A program made the translations under genes and the position numbers. A DNA stretch of 64,000 nt from an uncultured Rhizobiaceae bacterium (lineage in GTDB: Bacteria > Pseudomonadota > Alphaproteobacteria > Rhizobiales > Rhizobiaceae): assembly GCA_951813045.1 (NCBI GenBank), contig CATOTF010000002.1, positions 3,534,001 through 3,598,000 on the forward strand. The letters run 5' to 3'. Each line of letters begins with the position of its first letter. The stretch's first letter is position 1. The notes below the pieces were generated by a model that had not been told where the DNA came from, searched no databases, and saw only the letters and a program-made list of their open reading frames with translations. Positions 63,722 through 64,000 of this stretch are shown here, in pieces.

Positions 63722-64000
63722 TCAGGCTTCTTTTCTCGTCATAAAACCGGAAAGCAATACGTCAAAGTTCTGTCTTGAGACATAATATCTCGTATTGGAC
63801 CCTAGATATTTAACGTATTCACTCAACATGAACCGCAACGTGTCAACGTTTTGCCACCACCCCTCCTCGTTGATACTCTCCAGCGGAATGGCGTAAGGGG
63901 TCAGCTTGATTCCTTGCAATTGATTTCTCAGCTCCACAAGGCTGCGCGGCATATGATAGGCGCTTGTAACAACAATTGCGCTTTTATAGTTCAACTTCGC
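63722..64000 (-). CDS. YdcF family (DUF218) protein, 5' end beyond window
   Basis: Only the last 92 residues are seen, with no start in the window. The DUF218 signature SAIVVTSAYHMPRSLVELRN is clear. Family members are membrane-linked proteins tied to envelope metabolism. It precedes plsC in the same orientation, 19 bases away. Confidence 0.88.
   Translation of the reverse strand, partial: AKLNYKSAIVVTSAYHMPRSLVELRNQLQGIKLTPYAIPLESINEEGWWQNVDTLRFMLSEYVKYLGSNTRYYVSRQNFDVLLSGFMTRKEA

Overview
The window looks like an alphaproteobacterial chromosome, probably a marine Hyphomicrobiales-type organism. The evidence is the right-hand core block (ydcF-plsC, gamma-glutamylcyclotransferase, DUF2125, tyrC, hisC, methyltransferase, gloB), an alphaproteobacterial-type LexA box (GTTC-N7-GTTC), and a high density of TRAP, tripartite tricarboxylate (TTT) and Gfo/Idh/MocA genes. 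No rRNA gene and no CRISPR array was seen. One tRNA gene, tRNA-Arg(CCU), is present.

Region A (1-11.9 kb) is accessory catabolism. It holds a truncated TAXI-type TRAP binding protein, a GST, a TauE exporter, a LysR regulator divergent from a 43-residue ORF and a Gfo/Idh/MocA dehydrogenase, a cupin, and an Ldh-type dehydrogenase. A leftward operon tctB-tctA-tctC-(Asp/Glu racemase-like)-osmC and an AEC permease follow.

Region B (12-30.7 kb) is a large bidirectional catabolic island centred on a GntR/FCD regulator at 22 kb. Two identical perfect palindromes (ATTGGTTAACCAAT) flank the divergent promoters, and one overlaps the regulator's start codon. Leftward lie a zinc alcohol dehydrogenase, a DapA-like aldolase, a full DctPQM TRAP transporter, a DUF1330 protein, quinone oxidoreductase, Gfo/Idh/MocA, a HIBADH-like enzyme and a haloalkane dehalogenase with all five catalytic residues. 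Rightward lie a GST, a carboxymuconolactone-decarboxylase-like protein, TctC-TctB-TctA, a Gfo/Idh/MocA protein, a TRAP binding protein without a signal peptide and an LVIVD-repeat protein. A decayed IS1182-type element closes the block.

Region C (32.3-46 kb) is a second island. A LysR regulator with a perfect inverted repeat at its promoter diverges from a long leftward run: ABC importer (SBP, ATPase, permease), FAD oxidoreductase, CoA transferase, enoyl-CoA hydratase, 7Fe ferredoxin, DapA-like lyase, aldehyde dehydrogenase and a dCMP-deaminase-like protein. A 2-hydroxyacid dehydrogenase, a cytochrome b561-like protein and a second HIBADH-like enzyme follow. The island ends in a degraded stretch carrying an SDR tail and a large-serine-recombinase fragment that runs into the 3' end of tRNA-Arg.

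Region D (46.8-64 kb) is more core-like. It has an MBOAT acyltransferase with two SGNH hydrolases and a DegT aminotransferase (probable surface-polymer modification), an M32 carboxypeptidase, a DUF1796 protein, a degenerate-GGDEF/EAL phosphodiesterase, DUF985, gloB, methyltransferase, hisC, tyrC, DUF2125, chaC, a small unknown gene under tandem LexA boxes, plsC and a partial ydcF.

The strongest leads are the two catabolic islands with unassigned substrates, the GntR dual-operator switch, and the apparently SOS-controlled unknown gene at 62.3-62.8 kb.
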